Shown one piece after another: positions 8,012 to 15,414 of a stretch of DNA of 57,622 bases. Location: the NCBI GenBank assembly GCA_044222685.1, contig JBGAMU010000012.1:1-57622 (forward strand). The letters are read 5' to 3'. Both the position numbers and the translations under genes were made by a program. The notes under the pieces are model-generated. The model saw nothing but the letters and a program-made list of their open reading frames with translations. It searched no databases and was not told where the DNA came from. How positions within the stretch are numbered: the first letter of the stretch is position 1; each line of letters opens with the position of its first letter. Source of the stretch: JAEUPI01 sp044222685. GTDB lineage: Bacteria; Pseudomonadota; Gammaproteobacteria; Burkholderiales; Burkholderiaceae_C.

Positions 8012-9012
8012 AGACGCGGCGTCTCGGCCCGTTCGAGGTGGCCGAGATCGGGCTCGGGTGCATGAACCTGAGCCACGCCTACGGCGCGCCGCCGCCGGCC
8101 GAGGTCGCCGAACGTCTGCTGCTGGCTGCGCTCGACGCCGGCGTGACGCTGTTCGACACCGCCGCGCTCTACGGCTTCGGCGCGAACGAGACGCTGGTCG
8201 GACGGGTGCTGAAGCCACACCGCTCGCGCATCGTGCTGGCCAGCAAGGGTGGCATGGCCGGCGTGGCGTTCCCCGACGGCACGAAGCGGGTGATCGACAA
8301 CCGCCCGCAGGCCATTCGCCGCGATTGCGAAGACAGCCTGAGGCGGCTGCAGACCGACGTGATCGATCTGTACTACCTGCATCGTTTCGACCGGCAGGTG
8401 CCGATCGAGGAATCGGTCGGCACGATGGCCGGTCTGGTGCGCGAAGGCAAGGTGAGGGCGCTCGGACTGTCCGAGGTGTCGGCCGCCACGCTGCGGCGGG
8501 CGCACGCGGTGCACCCGATCGCCGCCGTGCAGTCGGAGTATTCGCTGTGGAGCCGCAACGTCGAGATCGCCGTGCTGGGTGCCTGCCGCGACATCGGTGC
8601 TGCCTTCGTGGCCTTCAGCCCGCTGGCGCGCGCGTTTCTCACCGGCGACTTGCGCGACGTGAGCAAACTCGACGCGAAAGACCTGCGGCGGCAGATGCCG
8701 CGATTTGCCCCCGAGGCCTATGCCGCCAATCTGCGCCTGCTCGATGGATTTCAAGCCGAGGCGCGCGACGTCGGTTGCACGATGGGTCAGCTTGCCCTCG
8801 CCTGGCTGCTGCATCGCAAGTTACCGGTGATTCCGATCCCTGGCACCACCCGCATCGACCACCTGCAAGAGAACCTGGGCGCATCCGGTGTCGCGCTGAC
8901 GCCTGCACGCCTGTCTCGGCTGGACGCGCTGATCAATCAGACCACGGTCACCGGTCCCCGCTACAACGCGGCCACGCAGGCCGAGATTGATACGGAGCAA
9001 TTTCCCGGCTGA
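8008..9012 (+). CDS. Aldo/keto reductase
   Basis: A 334-residue NADPH-dependent aldo/keto reductase with the tetrad visible: Asp and Tyr in LFDTAALYGFGANE (about residues 48-60), Lys in IVLASKGG and His in DLYYLHRFD. The C-terminal IPIPGTTRIDHLQENLGA is the cofactor-binding end. Its ATG overlaps the ligC stop (ATGA), so it belongs to the operon. No step of the protocatechuate pathway requires it. Likely roles are reduction of an aromatic aldehyde such as vanillin or protocatechualdehyde, or detoxification of a ring-fission semialdehyde. That is inference from position. The family call is firm. Confidence 0.85.
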   Translation: MKTRRLGPFEVAEIGLGCMNLSHAYGAPPPAEVAERLLLAALDAGVTLFDTAALYGFGANETLVGRVLKPHRSRIVLASKGGMAGVAFPDGTKRVIDNRPQAIRRDCEDSLRRLQTDVIDLYYLHRFDRQVPIEESVGTMAGLVREGKVRALGLSEVSAATLRRAHAVHPIAAVQSEYSLWSRNVEIAVLGACRDIGAAFVAFSPLARAFLTGDLRDVSKLDAKDLRRQMPRFAPEAYAANLRLLDGFQAEARDVGCTMGQLALAWLLHRKLPVIPIPGTTRIDHLQENLGASGVALTPARLSRLDALINQTTVTGPRYNAATQAEIDTEQFPG

Positions 9013-9057
9013 TCGTTTCGGCACAGTGCCTGTTCATCACGAAGACAGGAGGCACCG

Positions 9058-9411
9058 ATGACCGAACACCCGGATGACGATCCGATACCCGGCACACAGC
9101 TGTTCGACGGCCGCATGGCGCGCAAGGGTTATGCGCTGAACAAGATGTGCTACTCGTTCAACGACGCGTCCAACCGCGCCGCGTTCAAGCAGGACGAGGA
9201 CGCGTACTGCGCGCGCTACGGTCTCAACGACGAGCAGCGCGCGGCGATCAAGGCGCGCAACGTTCTCGCGCTGCTGGCCGCGGGCGGCAACGTGTACTAC
9301 CTGGCCAAGTTCGCCGGCATCTTCGGCCTCGACGTGCAGGACATCGGCGCCCAGCAGACCGGCATGACCAAGGACGCATTCAAGGCCAAGTTGCTGGCCG
9401 CAAGGGGGTAG
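9058..9411 (+). CDS. Second extradiol dioxygenase alpha subunit (LigA-like)
   Basis: A 117-residue LigA-type subunit, shorter and clearly divergent from the ligA product upstream. It keeps PGTQLFDGRMARKGYALNKM, FKQDEDAYCARYGL, GGNVYYLAKFAGIFGLDVQD and the end motif QQTGMTKDAF. A strong ribosome site (AGGAGG) precedes the ATG, after a 45-bp gap from the aldo-keto reductase gene. It pairs with the LigB-like gene that follows after 4 bp. With the tannase-like gene in the same operon, a substrate such as gallate or 3-O-methylgallate is plausible, or this could be a second protocatechuate enzyme. Substrate range cannot be read from the sequence. Confidence 0.88.
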   Translation: MTEHPDDDPIPGTQLFDGRMARKGYALNKMCYSFNDASNRAAFKQDEDAYCARYGLNDEQRAAIKARNVLALLAAGGNVYYLAKFAGIFGLDVQDIGAQQTGMTKDAFKAKLLAARG

Positions 9412-9415
9412 GGCC

Positions 9416-10258
9416 ATGGCGAAGATCATCGGATCGGTATCGATGTCGCACGTGCCGTCGATCGGCGGTGCGATCGCGAAGAAGCTGCAGGAAGACCCGT
9501 ACTGGAAGCCGTTCTTCGATGGCTTTCCGCCGGTGCGGCAGTGGCTCGCGAAGGAGAAGCCCGACGTGGCGGTGGTGATCTACAACGATCACGGGCTCAA
9601 CTTCTTCCTCGACAAGATGCCGACGTTCGCCGTGGGTGCGGCACCCGAGTACCGCAGCACCGACGAAGGCTGGGGCATCCCGACGATGCCGTCGTTCCCG
9701 GGCGAGCAGGCGCTGTCGTGGCACCTGATCGAGTCACTCGTCGGCGAGAACTTCGACATCACCACCTGCCAGGAAATGGTGGTCGACCACGCCTTCACGC
9801 TGCCGATGGCGCTGCTGTGGCCGGACCAGTTGTGGCCGGTCAAGGTGGTGCCGGTGTGCATCAACACCGTGCAGTTCCCGCTGCCGAGCGCGGCGCGTTG
9901 TTATGCGCTGGGCGAAGCCGTGGGTCGCGCGGTGCGCAGCTGGGACAGCGACGCCCGCGTGCTGCTCATGGGCACCGGCGGACTGTCGCATCAGCTGGAA
10001 GGCCAGCGTGCCGGTTTCATCAACAAGGACTTCGACCTGAAGTTCCTCGAGAGCCTGGTTCGCGACCCGAAATGGGCAACGCAGTACTCGACCCGCGAGC
10101 TGGTGCGACAAACCGGCACGCAGGGCGTGGAGCTCGTCATGTGGCTGGCGGCGCGTGCGGCGCTCGGTGAGCGGGCGCCGCGCGTGGTCCAGCGCAACTA
10201 TCACATCCCGATCAGCAACACGGCATCGGGCGTGCTGGCGCTCGAGGCAGTCGGCTGA
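9416..10258 (+). CDS. Second extradiol dioxygenase beta subunit (LigB-like)
   Basis: The catalytic partner of the preceding gene, 280 residues. Iron ligands His12 (MSHVPSIG), His59 (IYNDHGLNF) and Glu239 (GVELVMWL) and the catalytic His192 (GGLSHQLEG) are all present, so the enzyme should be active. It differs from the first LigB at many surface and pocket positions, for example FFLDKMPTFAVGAAPEY against FSLEMIPTFAIGTAAEY, so it is an old paralogue and not a recent duplication. It is the last gene of the operon; a strong intrinsic terminator follows 25 bp after the stop. Confidence 0.9.
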   Translation: MAKIIGSVSMSHVPSIGGAIAKKLQEDPYWKPFFDGFPPVRQWLAKEKPDVAVVIYNDHGLNFFLDKMPTFAVGAAPEYRSTDEGWGIPTMPSFPGEQALSWHLIESLVGENFDITTCQEMVVDHAFTLPMALLWPDQLWPVKVVPVCINTVQFPLPSAARCYALGEAVGRAVRSWDSDARVLLMGTGGLSHQLEGQRAGFINKDFDLKFLESLVRDPKWATQYSTRELVRQTGTQGVELVMWLAARAALGERAPRVVQRNYHIPISNTASGVLALEAVG

Positions 10259-10283
10259 GATCGACAGCAGCGGCACCAACGAT

Positions 10284-10322
10284 TCGGGCCTGGCGTCGTT
10301 TGGACGGCAGGCCCGATTTCTT
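10284..10322 (+). terminator. Rho-independent terminator of the lig operon
   Basis: A perfect 9-bp stem (TCGGGCCTG at 10284-10292 with CAGGCCCGA at 10308-10316) is extended inside by CGTC/GACG and closed by the loop GTTTG. The sequence TTTCTT follows. It lies 25 bp after the last dioxygenase gene and is oriented to end plus-strand transcription before the dif-like site. Confidence 0.88.
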
Positions 10323-10359
10323 CGTACGCCGGAGAGTCCTGCGCTCAGTGATCTTCGTT

Positions 10360-10387
10360 AGTTAACATAATATACATTGTCGCGTAT
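10360..10387. other. dif-like XerCD recombination site
   Basis: On the plus strand the proposed XerD arm is AGTTAACATAA (10360-10370), the centre TATACA (10371-10376) and the XerC arm TTGTCGCGTAT (10377-10387). The run TTAACATAATATACATT (10362-10378) is identical to the E. coli dif site over 17 bases, covering 10 of 11 XerD-arm positions and all 6 central bases. The XerC arm matches poorly (3 of 11). The spot is unusually AT-rich in a GC-rich window and lies between converging genes, which fits the replication terminus. Alternatives are a hybrid dif-like site left by an element that uses XerCD. Recognition is from memory of the E. coli site. Confidence 0.7.
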
Positions 10388-10429
10388 ATCGATGAACCCA
10401 AAGCACCGGCTTCCCCGGCGACACGCCGA

Positions 10430-10654
10430 TCAATAGCGGGTGATGCTCGGCTCTTCGAGCGTCTCGATCGACTCATCGAACGTGGCCTGCGATTCACCAT
10501 CGCGCTTGGGAATCAGCGGCTTGTCCAGCGGGCGGCAGATGCGGCTGGCCAGCGCGCCGAGACGCCCCGATTGTTCGATCGCCTGCAGCACGGCTTCGGG
10601 CCGCACCAGCATCGCGAACGGATCGGCGAGAACAGCAAGCTGTGAATCGGTCAT
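10430..10654 (-). CDS. Small hypothetical protein
   Basis: A 74-residue protein starting MTDSQLAVLADPFAMLVRPE. It has no signal peptide, membrane segment or motif that I recognise. It is acidic towards the end (DESIETLEEPSITRY) and contains a repeated arrangement of short hydrophobic and charged segments. The open frame extends upstream to 10762, but the added part is Arg-rich and looks non-coding, so the ATG at 10654 is preferred. The gene begins the run of minus-strand genes facing the lig operon, and its stop lies 42 bp from the dif-like site. That it is real rests on codon composition and a plausible start. Function unknown. Confidence 0.55.
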   Translation of the reverse strand: MTDSQLAVLADPFAMLVRPEAVLQAIEQSGRLGALASRICRPLDKPLIPKRDGESQATFDESIETLEEPSITRY

Positions 10655-10788
10655 GTGGTGTGCCGTCGGGCGGTTGCGATGTCTGCGACTGTAGAGACGC
10701 TTGACGTGGCGCGACAGAGCCGCACCGCCTGATCTTCGTGGCGGATTGCCGAGGACAGGCACTCACCGCACTGCGGTGTCGCGTGCGA

Positions 10789-11427
10789 TCAACGCAGCAA
10801 TGCGTCGAGTCGCTCGGCCAGCTTCTCGCGCCCGCCGAGACGTGCGAAATCTGCCGCACTCAAGCCGCGCTCATTGCGCGAGCGTGCATCGGCACGGCGC
10901 GCGAGCAGCAAGTTCACCGCGTCCTCGGTACCGTACTGCGCCGCCATCATCAACGCCGTTGTGCCATTCGGCGAGCGGGCATCGATGGCCGCACCGCGAT
11001 CGAGCAAAAGACGCACGAGGTCGACGGCGGGCCCTGTCGCTGCGTAGTGCAACGGGCTCCAGCCGGACCGATTCACCGCGGCACCGCGTTCCAGAAGTTT
11101 CACGGCAAGCGCCGTGTGACCTTTCAGCGCGGCCAGCATCAGCGGTGTTTCGCCGGCGCGGTTGGCCACGTCGAGTTGGATGCCGGGGTGCGCCAGCAGA
11201 ACCTCCAGCGACCGTGGTGAGCCATCGCGGGCCACCAGGACCAGGGCGGGCTGACCTTGCTCGTCGACCGAATTGGGATCGAAGCCCCGCTGCAGCAACC
11301 CCATGACCGATGGGCCGTCGTCCGCCCGGATGGCGCGAAAGAAATCCTCATAGGCGCCAGCGAAGGCTGACGAATAAAATACATACCAGACAAGGGTATG
11401 CAGAGCAAACTTAAAGTACTTGTTCAT
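10789..11427 (-). CDS. Ankyrin-repeat protein, exported
   Basis: A 212-residue protein with an N-terminal hydrophobic signal (about residues 6-23, ending SSAFAGA), probably periplasmic. The rest is about five ankyrin repeats, with the typical GETPLMLAALKGHTALAVKL and TTALMMAAQYGTEDAVNLLL helices. Ankyrin proteins act as protein-binding scaffolds. Similar periplasmic ones in proteobacteria have been linked to protection of catalase or redox enzymes, but nothing here names a partner. The ATG overlaps the stop of the TatD-like gene, so the two are co-translated in the tmk-holB-pilZ-tatD run. Confidence 0.85.
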   Translation of the reverse strand: MNKYFKFALHTLVWYVFYSSAFAGAYEDFFRAIRADDGPSVMGLLQRGFDPNSVDEQGQPALVLVARDGSPRSLEVLLAHPGIQLDVANRAGETPLMLAALKGHTALAVKLLERGAAVNRSGWSPLHYAATGPAVDLVRLLLDRGAAIDARSPNGTTALMMAAQYGTEDAVNLLLARRADARSRNERGLSAADFARLGGREKLAERLDALLR

Positions 11428-12227
11428 GTCTCGCGGCGGGTTTCTTCAGCGGTCGGGATGTTGAACAGCCGGTGGAAGTTGGTCGTGGTGGCATCGGCCA
11501 CCTGCTCCACCGGCAGCCCTTTGAGCACCGCGAGCGCCCGTCCCACCTCGGCCACCCAGGCGGGTCGGTTCAGCTTGCCCCGGTGCGGCATCGGTGCGAG
11601 ATACGGGCTGTCGGTCTCGATCAGGCAGCGATCGAGCGGAACGAAGCGGGCCACTTCGCGCAGGGCCTCGGCATTGCGGAACGTGACGATGCCGGAGAAC
11701 GAGATCAGGAAGCCGAGATCCAGCGCGGCCCGCGCGACGTCGAGCGTCTCGGTGAAACAGTGGAACACCCCTCGAACCAGGCCCTTGCCGCTCTCGCGCA
11801 GCAAGGCCACGGTGTCGTCCGACGCCGAGCGAGTGTGGATGATCAGCGGCTTGCCGCAACGGCGTGCGGCCTCGATGTGCACGCCGAAACGGTCGCGTTG
11901 CCATTGCATGTCGGCCACCGTCCGGGTGCCGAGTCGATAGTAGTCGAGGCCGGTTTCGCCGATCGCCACCACGCGGGGCAACTGCGCCAACGCGAGCAGG
12001 TCGTCGACGGTGGGTTCACGCTCGCCTTCGGTGTCCGGGTGCACGCCGGCGCTGGCCCAGAAGTTGTCGTGCTGCATCGCCAGCGCATGCACGCGGGCAA
12101 ACTCCTGCAGCGTCGTGCAGATCACCAATGCCCGGTCGACGCCGGCCGCCGCCATCTCGGCGCGCACCTCGTCGATGCGGCCGTCGAAGTCGGGAAACGC
12201 CAAATGGCAATGCGAGTCGACGAACAT
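11424..12227 (-). CDS. TatD/YcfH-family metal-dependent hydrolase
   Basis: The protein is 267 residues, the usual size for YcfH/TatD deoxyribonuclease-like hydrolases. The amidohydrolase metal ligands are visible: DSHCHLAF near residue 4, IGETGLDYYR near residue 90, PLIIHTRSA near residue 125, FHCFTE near residue 150 and IETDSPYLAP near residue 200. Members carry 3'-5' exonuclease activity on DNA and have roles in repair or RNA quality control. The ATG at 12227 starts MFVDSHCH and fits the family. It lies at the end of the conserved tmk-holB-pilZ-tatD block and overlaps the ankyrin gene. Confidence 0.92.
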   Translation of the reverse strand: MFVDSHCHLAFPDFDGRIDEVRAEMAAAGVDRALVICTTLQEFARVHALAMQHDNFWASAGVHPDTEGEREPTVDDLLALAQLPRVVAIGETGLDYYRLGTRTVADMQWQRDRFGVHIEAARRCGKPLIIHTRSASDDTVALLRESGKGLVRGVFHCFTETLDVARAALDLGFLISFSGIVTFRNAEALREVARFVPLDRCLIETDSPYLAPMPHRGKLNRPAWVAEVGRALAVLKGLPVEQVADATTTNFHRLFNIPTAEETRRET

Positions 12228-12280
12228 GGCAGCTGCGGATGCCGAGGCGGCCGCACTGCGCGCGCCTCGGGAAGCCGACG

Positions 12281-12664
12281 TCAGATCGTCTGGGTCGGCT
12301 TGGCAGACTGTAGCTGCGTGCCGAGCGTTTCCTCGATCTTGGCCTTCAGCTGGCGGGTCTTCTCGTCGTTCGGGAAGCGCACACCGACACCCTGGGTGCG
12401 ACCGCCCGACGCGTTGGCGGGTGTGATCCAAGCCACCTTGCCCGCGACCGGATAACGTTGCGGATCGTCGGGCAAGGACAGCAGCAGATAGATGTCCTCG
12501 CCGAGCTTGTACTCGCGCGTGGTCGGCACGAACAGGCCGCCGTCCATCAGCAGCGGTATGTAGGCCGCGTACAGCGCGCCCTTCTCGCGGAACACGAGCT
12601 GGATGACGCTCGGGCGTGATGCCGGCGCCCCGCCGCCCGTCGATCGACCTGATGCCTCGCTCAT
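12281..12664 (-). CDS. pilZ: Type IV pilus-type PilZ domain protein
   Basis: A 127-residue protein that resembles the PilZ of Pseudomonas type IV pili over its whole length, for example ALYAAYIPLLMDGGLFVPT, YLLLSLPDDPQRYPVAGKVAW and GVGVRFPN. This subgroup supports pilus assembly through PilB/FimX-type partners. The RxxxR and D/NxSxxG motifs that bind cyclic di-GMP in other PilZ proteins are not seen, as expected for this type. The start at 12664 overlaps the end of holB by 4 bp, which supports the choice and shows coupling. The partner pilus genes are not in this window. Confidence 0.9.
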   Translation of the reverse strand: MSEASGRSTGGGAPASRPSVIQLVFREKGALYAAYIPLLMDGGLFVPTTREYKLGEDIYLLLSLPDDPQRYPVAGKVAWITPANASGGRTQGVGVRFPNDEKTRQLKAKIEETLGTQLQSAKPTQTI

Positions 12665-13725
12665 CCGGTTGAGTGTAGCGAATGCCTTGTTCGCGCTGCA
12701 CGCGGGCCGTCCGGTGCCGCCCAGCAGCGCGCGCCATTCGTCACGAGGGCCTCGATAAGCAAGCCGGCGTTCCACGGGTGCTCGTCGTGACGTGCGACAC
12801 GCATCAGCTCCGCACGCCAGCGTTGCAGCGCATCGAGCGACGCCGGCCGTGCCAGCGCATCGGCATCGAAGTAGCGCGGCGGCGCGCCGACCGCATGCGC
12901 CATCGCGTCGTGCGTCACCTTGAGCAGAAGATCGACGACACGCGGCACCGGCCGGCCGGCCAAGGCCGAGGCGTCGCCGCGGGCCACCTGCGCCGGCAGC
13001 GCCGTCAGCATCGCGGCGTCGACGCCTTCGTGTGCAAGGTGCAGTGCGTCGGGCGGGCTGCCGGCCGCCACGGCGAGCAATGCGTCACCGTGCTCGACGC
13101 CCTGCTCATCCAGCCAGGCCAAAGCCAGCTTGCGCGATGGCGGGGCAAGGCGCACGCGCTGCACCCGACTGCGCAGCGTGGGCAGCAGTCGCTCGGGGTC
13201 CGTCCCGGTCAGCACGATGCGCAGTCGTCCCGGCGGTTCTTCCAGCGTCTTCAGCAGCGCATTGGCTGCCGACGGGTTCAACGCGTCGGCCGGGTGGATC
13301 ACCAGCGCGCGGCCGCGCTCACTGCCGGCGCTGCGCTGCGTCCACTCGATGGCCTCGCGGATCTGCTCGACCCGGATCTCCCGGCTCGGCTTGGCACCGG
13401 CGCGCAGCAGCGGGTCATCCTCGCCCAGCCAGCCGAAGGCCAGCCGCATGGCATCGGGCACGACGACGCGATGATCGGGATGCGTGCGCGCGCGCACCTG
13501 GCGGCAACCGGCGCAGCGGCCGCAGGGTCGTGAGTCGCTTTCGCAGAGCCACGCCTGCGTGAGCACCAGCGCCAGATCGAACTGCCCGAGGTCGACCCCG
13601 GCGTGCAGCAACATGGCGTGCGAGGTGTCGAAGCGCAGTGCGTCCGCGAGCGTGGCACCGAGCCAGGGCGGCTCGACGCGGCCGCCCTCGCCCACGCCGA
13701 CCGGGCGCGGATCACCACCAGCCAC
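12661..13725 (-). CDS. holB: DNA polymerase III subunit delta'
   Basis: This is the delta' subunit of the clamp loader, which places the beta clamp on DNA. The 354-residue protein has the AAA+ layout without a functional Walker A motif. A four-cysteine zinc module (CESDSRPCGRCAGC) lies near residue 60. NPSAANALLKTLEEPP near residue 150 is the sensor-1 region with the conserved LLKTLEEP. The gene sits between tmk and pilZ with short overlaps on both sides (14 bp with tmk, 4 bp with pilZ). The exact start is uncertain: the first residues (MAGGDPRPVGVGEGG) could be an extension. Confidence 0.93.
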   Translation of the reverse strand: MAGGDPRPVGVGEGGRVEPPWLGATLADALRFDTSHAMLLHAGVDLGQFDLALVLTQAWLCESDSRPCGRCAGCRQVRARTHPDHRVVVPDAMRLAFGWLGEDDPLLRAGAKPSREIRVEQIREAIEWTQRSAGSERGRALVIHPADALNPSAANALLKTLEEPPGRLRIVLTGTDPERLLPTLRSRVQRVRLAPPSRKLALAWLDEQGVEHGDALLAVAAGSPPDALHLAHEGVDAAMLTALPAQVARGDASALAGRPVPRVVDLLLKVTHDAMAHAVGAPPRYFDADALARPASLDALQRWRAELMRVARHDEHPWNAGLLIEALVTNGARCWAAPDGPRAARTRHSLHSTG

Positions 13726-14326
13726 GTTGCGTCACCTCGTGCTCAACCAGCTGCCAGACGACCTCGCGCGAGCCGCTCGCGTCGATGCACGCCATGCGTC
13801 CTGGCGACGCCTGCTGGCGCAGCCGATAACCTTCGCGCACGCGCTCGAAGAAGGCGACGTCCATGCGCTCCAGTCGGTCGGGTTGGCGCGCAGCAGCTCG
13901 CCGGCGCGCCGCCTCGTGCGCGTCGATGTCGAACCACAGGGTCAGGTCGGGCTGACGCCCCTGCTGGACCCAGGTCTCTAGCTGCCCGAGCACGTCGCGG
14001 TCGAAGCCGCGGCCGCTGCCCTGGTAGGCGAACGTGGCGTCGGTGAAGCGGTCGCAGATCACCGTGGCGCCGCGCGAGAGCGCCGGCTCGATGCACTGGC
14101 GCAGATGGTCGCGCCGGGCGGCGAAGACGAGCAAGGCCTCGGTCAGCGCATCCATTTCGTCGTGCAGGAAGAGCTCGCGCAGGCGCTCGGCCAGTGGTGT
14201 GCCGCCCGGCTCGCGCGTCAAGACGACCTCATGCCCGCGCTGGCGGACCCATCCCGCCAGGGCGTCGATGTGCGACGTCTTGCCAGCTCCGTCGATGCCC
14301 TCGAAGGTGACGAAGTGGCCGCTCAT
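13712..14326 (-). CDS. tmk: Thymidylate kinase
   Basis: Tmk phosphorylates dTMP to dTDP with ATP. The 204 residues contain the P-loop GIDGAGKTSH at 10-19, the DRF motif in VICDRFTDATFAYQGSGRG near residue 95 and a Lys/Arg-rich LID region near residue 140. Length is normal. The start overlaps the mltG stop by 4 bp and its end overlaps holB, giving a compact mltG-tmk-holB-pilZ-tatD transcription unit. Confidence 0.96.
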   Translation of the reverse strand: MSGHFVTFEGIDGAGKTSHIDALAGWVRQRGHEVVLTREPGGTPLAERLRELFLHDEMDALTEALLVFAARRDHLRQCIEPALSRGATVICDRFTDATFAYQGSGRGFDRDVLGQLETWVQQGRQPDLTLWFDIDAHEAARRRAAARQPDRLERMDVAFFERVREGYRLRQQASPGRMACIDASGSREVVWQLVEHEVTQRGWW

Positions 14327-15324
14327 CGACCGCCCTTGCGCTGGTACTGGTTCACCGCACGATTGTGGTCTGCCAGCGACTCGCTGAACACGCTGGTGCC
14401 GTCACCGCGTGCCACGAAATAGAGCGCACGCGTCGCGTCCGGTCGCACGGTGGCCTTGATGGCCGCCAGACTCGGCATCGCGATCGGCGTCGGCGGCAGG
14501 CCGCCGCGCAGGTAGGTGTTGTAGGGTCCGTCGGTGAGCAGGTCGCGCTTGCGCAGGTTGCCGTCGAACGATTCACCGAGTCCGTAGATCACGGTGGGGT
14601 CCGTCTGCAGCGGCATGCCGACGCGAAGCCGGTTGATGAAGACACCGGCGATCAATCCGCGGTCGGTCGGCCGACCGGTCTCCTTCTCGACGATCGACGC
14701 CAGCGTCAGCGCGTCGTCGATGCTCTTCAATGGCAGATCGGGCAGCCGTTCCGCCCAGGCTGCGTTCAGTCGCGCCTGCATCGTGCCGAAGGCGCGCCGC
14801 AGCACCGTGAGGTCGCTGACACCCCGGCTGTACAGGTAGGTGTCGGGAAAGAAGCGCCCTTCCGCCCTCAGGCCCGGGGCGCCCAGGGCAGCCATCAGTT
14901 CCGCCTCGGACATCCCGGCCGTGGTTTGCTTCAGATAGGGAGCCTTGGCGAGTTCGGCGCGGAACTGGCGCAGCGTCCAGCCTTCCAGCAGCCGCACGCG
15001 CTCGAACGATTCGTCGCCCTGCACCATCTTGGCCAGCAACTGGCGCGGCGTGATATCCGGGCCCACCACATAACTGCCCGCGCGGATGCGCCGCGCGTCG
15101 CCCGACCAGCGAAACCACTCGTACAGCAGGATCGAAGGGACACGGACGCCGGCACGCACCCACGCATTGGCCACTTCGCGCGGCGACGCACCCGACTCGA
15201 TCGACAGCTCGACGGTCGTGCCCGCCAGCGGCAGCGGCCGGTCGATCCACCAGACCGCCAAGCCGGCCACGGCTGCCGCGCCGAGCACGACGAGGACGAT
15301 CAGCGCACGCAGCAGACGCATCAA
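14323..15324 (-). CDS. mltG: Endolytic murein transglycosylase MltG
   Basis: MltG cuts nascent glycan strands in the inner-membrane-facing periplasm and probably sets glycan length. The 333-residue protein has one N-terminal membrane anchor (about residues 6-27), a LysM-like segment, and the catalytic YceG domain with the catalytic glutamate in ASIVEKETG and the nearby GVFINRLRVGMPLQTDPTV motif. The start could be the ATG at 15324 or the next codon, also ATG, at 15321. It heads the minus-strand run toward tatD. It is divergent from ygfZ, with a 90-bp shared upstream region, an arrangement common in betaproteobacteria. Confidence 0.94.
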   Translation of the reverse strand: MMRLLRALIVLVVLGAAAVAGLAVWWIDRPLPLAGTTVELSIESGASPREVANAWVRAGVRVPSILLYEWFRWSGDARRIRAGSYVVGPDITPRQLLAKMVQGDESFERVRLLEGWTLRQFRAELAKAPYLKQTTAGMSEAELMAALGAPGLRAEGRFFPDTYLYSRGVSDLTVLRRAFGTMQARLNAAWAERLPDLPLKSIDDALTLASIVEKETGRPTDRGLIAGVFINRLRVGMPLQTDPTVIYGLGESFDGNLRKRDLLTDGPYNTYLRGGLPPTPIAMPSLAAIKATVRPDATRALYFVARGDGTSVFSESLADHNRAVNQYQRKGGR

Positions 15325-15414
15325 TTCAACGGCACCTCGTCGCGGCCGGCAAACCGATCGATACTGCGAGACCCTCTTGCCCGACCGTCCATGGTCAGTG
15401 ATGATAATCGGGCC

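Noticed and set aside
10355..10390. AT-rich pocket interpreted as a promoter
   Set aside because: It lies between converging genes with no gene downstream in either direction, and its exact match to the dif core is the better explanation.
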